Origin: Terriglobales bacterium
Lineage (GTDB): Bacteria > Acidobacteriota > Terriglobia > Terriglobales > Gp1-AA117
Direction: 5' to 3'
NCBI GenBank assembly: GCA_030150795.1
Contig: JASLFF010000738.1
Span: forward strand, 1 to 5,752
DNA: 5,752 nucleotides
The translations under genes were made by a program, and so were the position numbers. The notes below the pieces were generated by a model. It worked only from the letters and a program-made list of their open reading frames with translations, made no database searches and was not told where the DNA came from. The stretch's first letter is position 1. Each line of letters starts with the position of its first letter. Shown piece after piece: positions 5,626-5,752 of this stretch.

Positions 5626-5718
5626 GATCCACGCAAGCCGCCTGGTGTTTTGAAGAATCTCGTAGTGACGTTCAACGACATCGCTGATTTGTCAGAGCTG
5701 GTGGTTGTGTCCAAGTAG
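5626..5718 (+). repeat. glyS: glyS 3'-end repeat, copy 3 (diverged remnant)
   Basis: In one open frame this encodes a peptide ending FNDIADLSELVVVSK and a TAG at 5716-5718. Aligned without gaps over 22 residues to the live GlyS end (LGLLQTLVNEF, then SSIADFSEIVT), 11 are identical: the pattern G-x-L-x-x-L-V-x-x-F, then I-A-D-x-S-E-x-V. Farther upstream, likeness continues only in another frame: E-I-H-A-S-R-L at 5624-5644 resembles D-L-R-A-Q-R-L of GlyS, which suggests an indel near 5645-5650. An in-frame TGA lies at 5623-5625. This looks like an older, decayed copy than copy 2, or one from a more distant glyS. Confidence 0.65.
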
Positions 5719-5752
5719 AACGAACTTCGGCAGCCCTCGGTGATGCGGGGTA
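5719..5752. other. Window end, nothing recognised
   Basis: The last 34 bases after repeat copy 3 contain no start, motif or clear palindrome that I can support. The structure may continue beyond the window. Confidence 0.4.

Noticed and set aside
5469..5687. Forward open frame of 72 codons near the window end
   Set aside because: It crosses repeat copy 3 in a different frame from the glyS-like reading and has no family likeness.
5155..5752. CRISPR array, suggested by regularly spaced copies of the glyS end
   Set aside because: There are only three unequal copies, the spacers exceed 200 bases, and the repeated unit is the coding end of glyS, so this is not a CRISPR architecture.

Overview
The window carries five forward-strand genes: a 7Fe-type ferredoxin (fdxA-like), the recombination mediator recO, a small unrecognised protein, and glyQ and glyS for the two subunits of bacterial glycyl-tRNA synthetase. 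Moderate-to-high GC, the recO-glyQ-glyS order and gaps full of short GC-rich palindromes suggest a soil-type bacterium, most likely Acidobacteriota. That placement is inferred from the style of proteins and repeats; no marker gene here settles it.

Layout. 1-247: leader region with small palindromes, an edge-open frame of doubtful status, and a promoter with an extended -10 box. 248-508: ferredoxin, closed by a strong intrinsic terminator (529-558). 589-1326: recO. 1327-1464: a gap with an imperfect inverted repeat. 1465-1857: unknown 130-residue protein. 1858-2029: a gap with a second imperfect inverted repeat. 2030-2995 and 2995-5154: glyQ and glyS, overlapping by one base (TGATG) with a strong Shine-Dalgarno inside the end of glyQ. 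5155-5752: about 600 bases with no convincing gene.

Function. GlyQ and GlyS form one enzyme, and their coupled translation fits its fixed subunit ratio. RecO acts in RecF-pathway repair. The recO-glyQS neighbourhood also occurs in other phyla (for example era-recO-glyQ-glyS in Firmicutes), so it looks like an old housekeeping arrangement. The ferredoxin is insulated from it by its terminator.

The most unusual part is the tail. The last codons of glyS recur twice downstream: a near-identical copy at 5397-5453 (35 of 37 core bases, both differences synonymous) and a more diverged copy at 5626-5718. Each is followed closely by its own in-frame stop, and hairpin-rich spacers of about 250 bases lie between them. 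This looks like repeated insertion or duplication at the 3' end of glyS, with the displaced ends left behind. It could be a sequence-specific integration site that replaces the gene's tail, or decayed tandem duplications.
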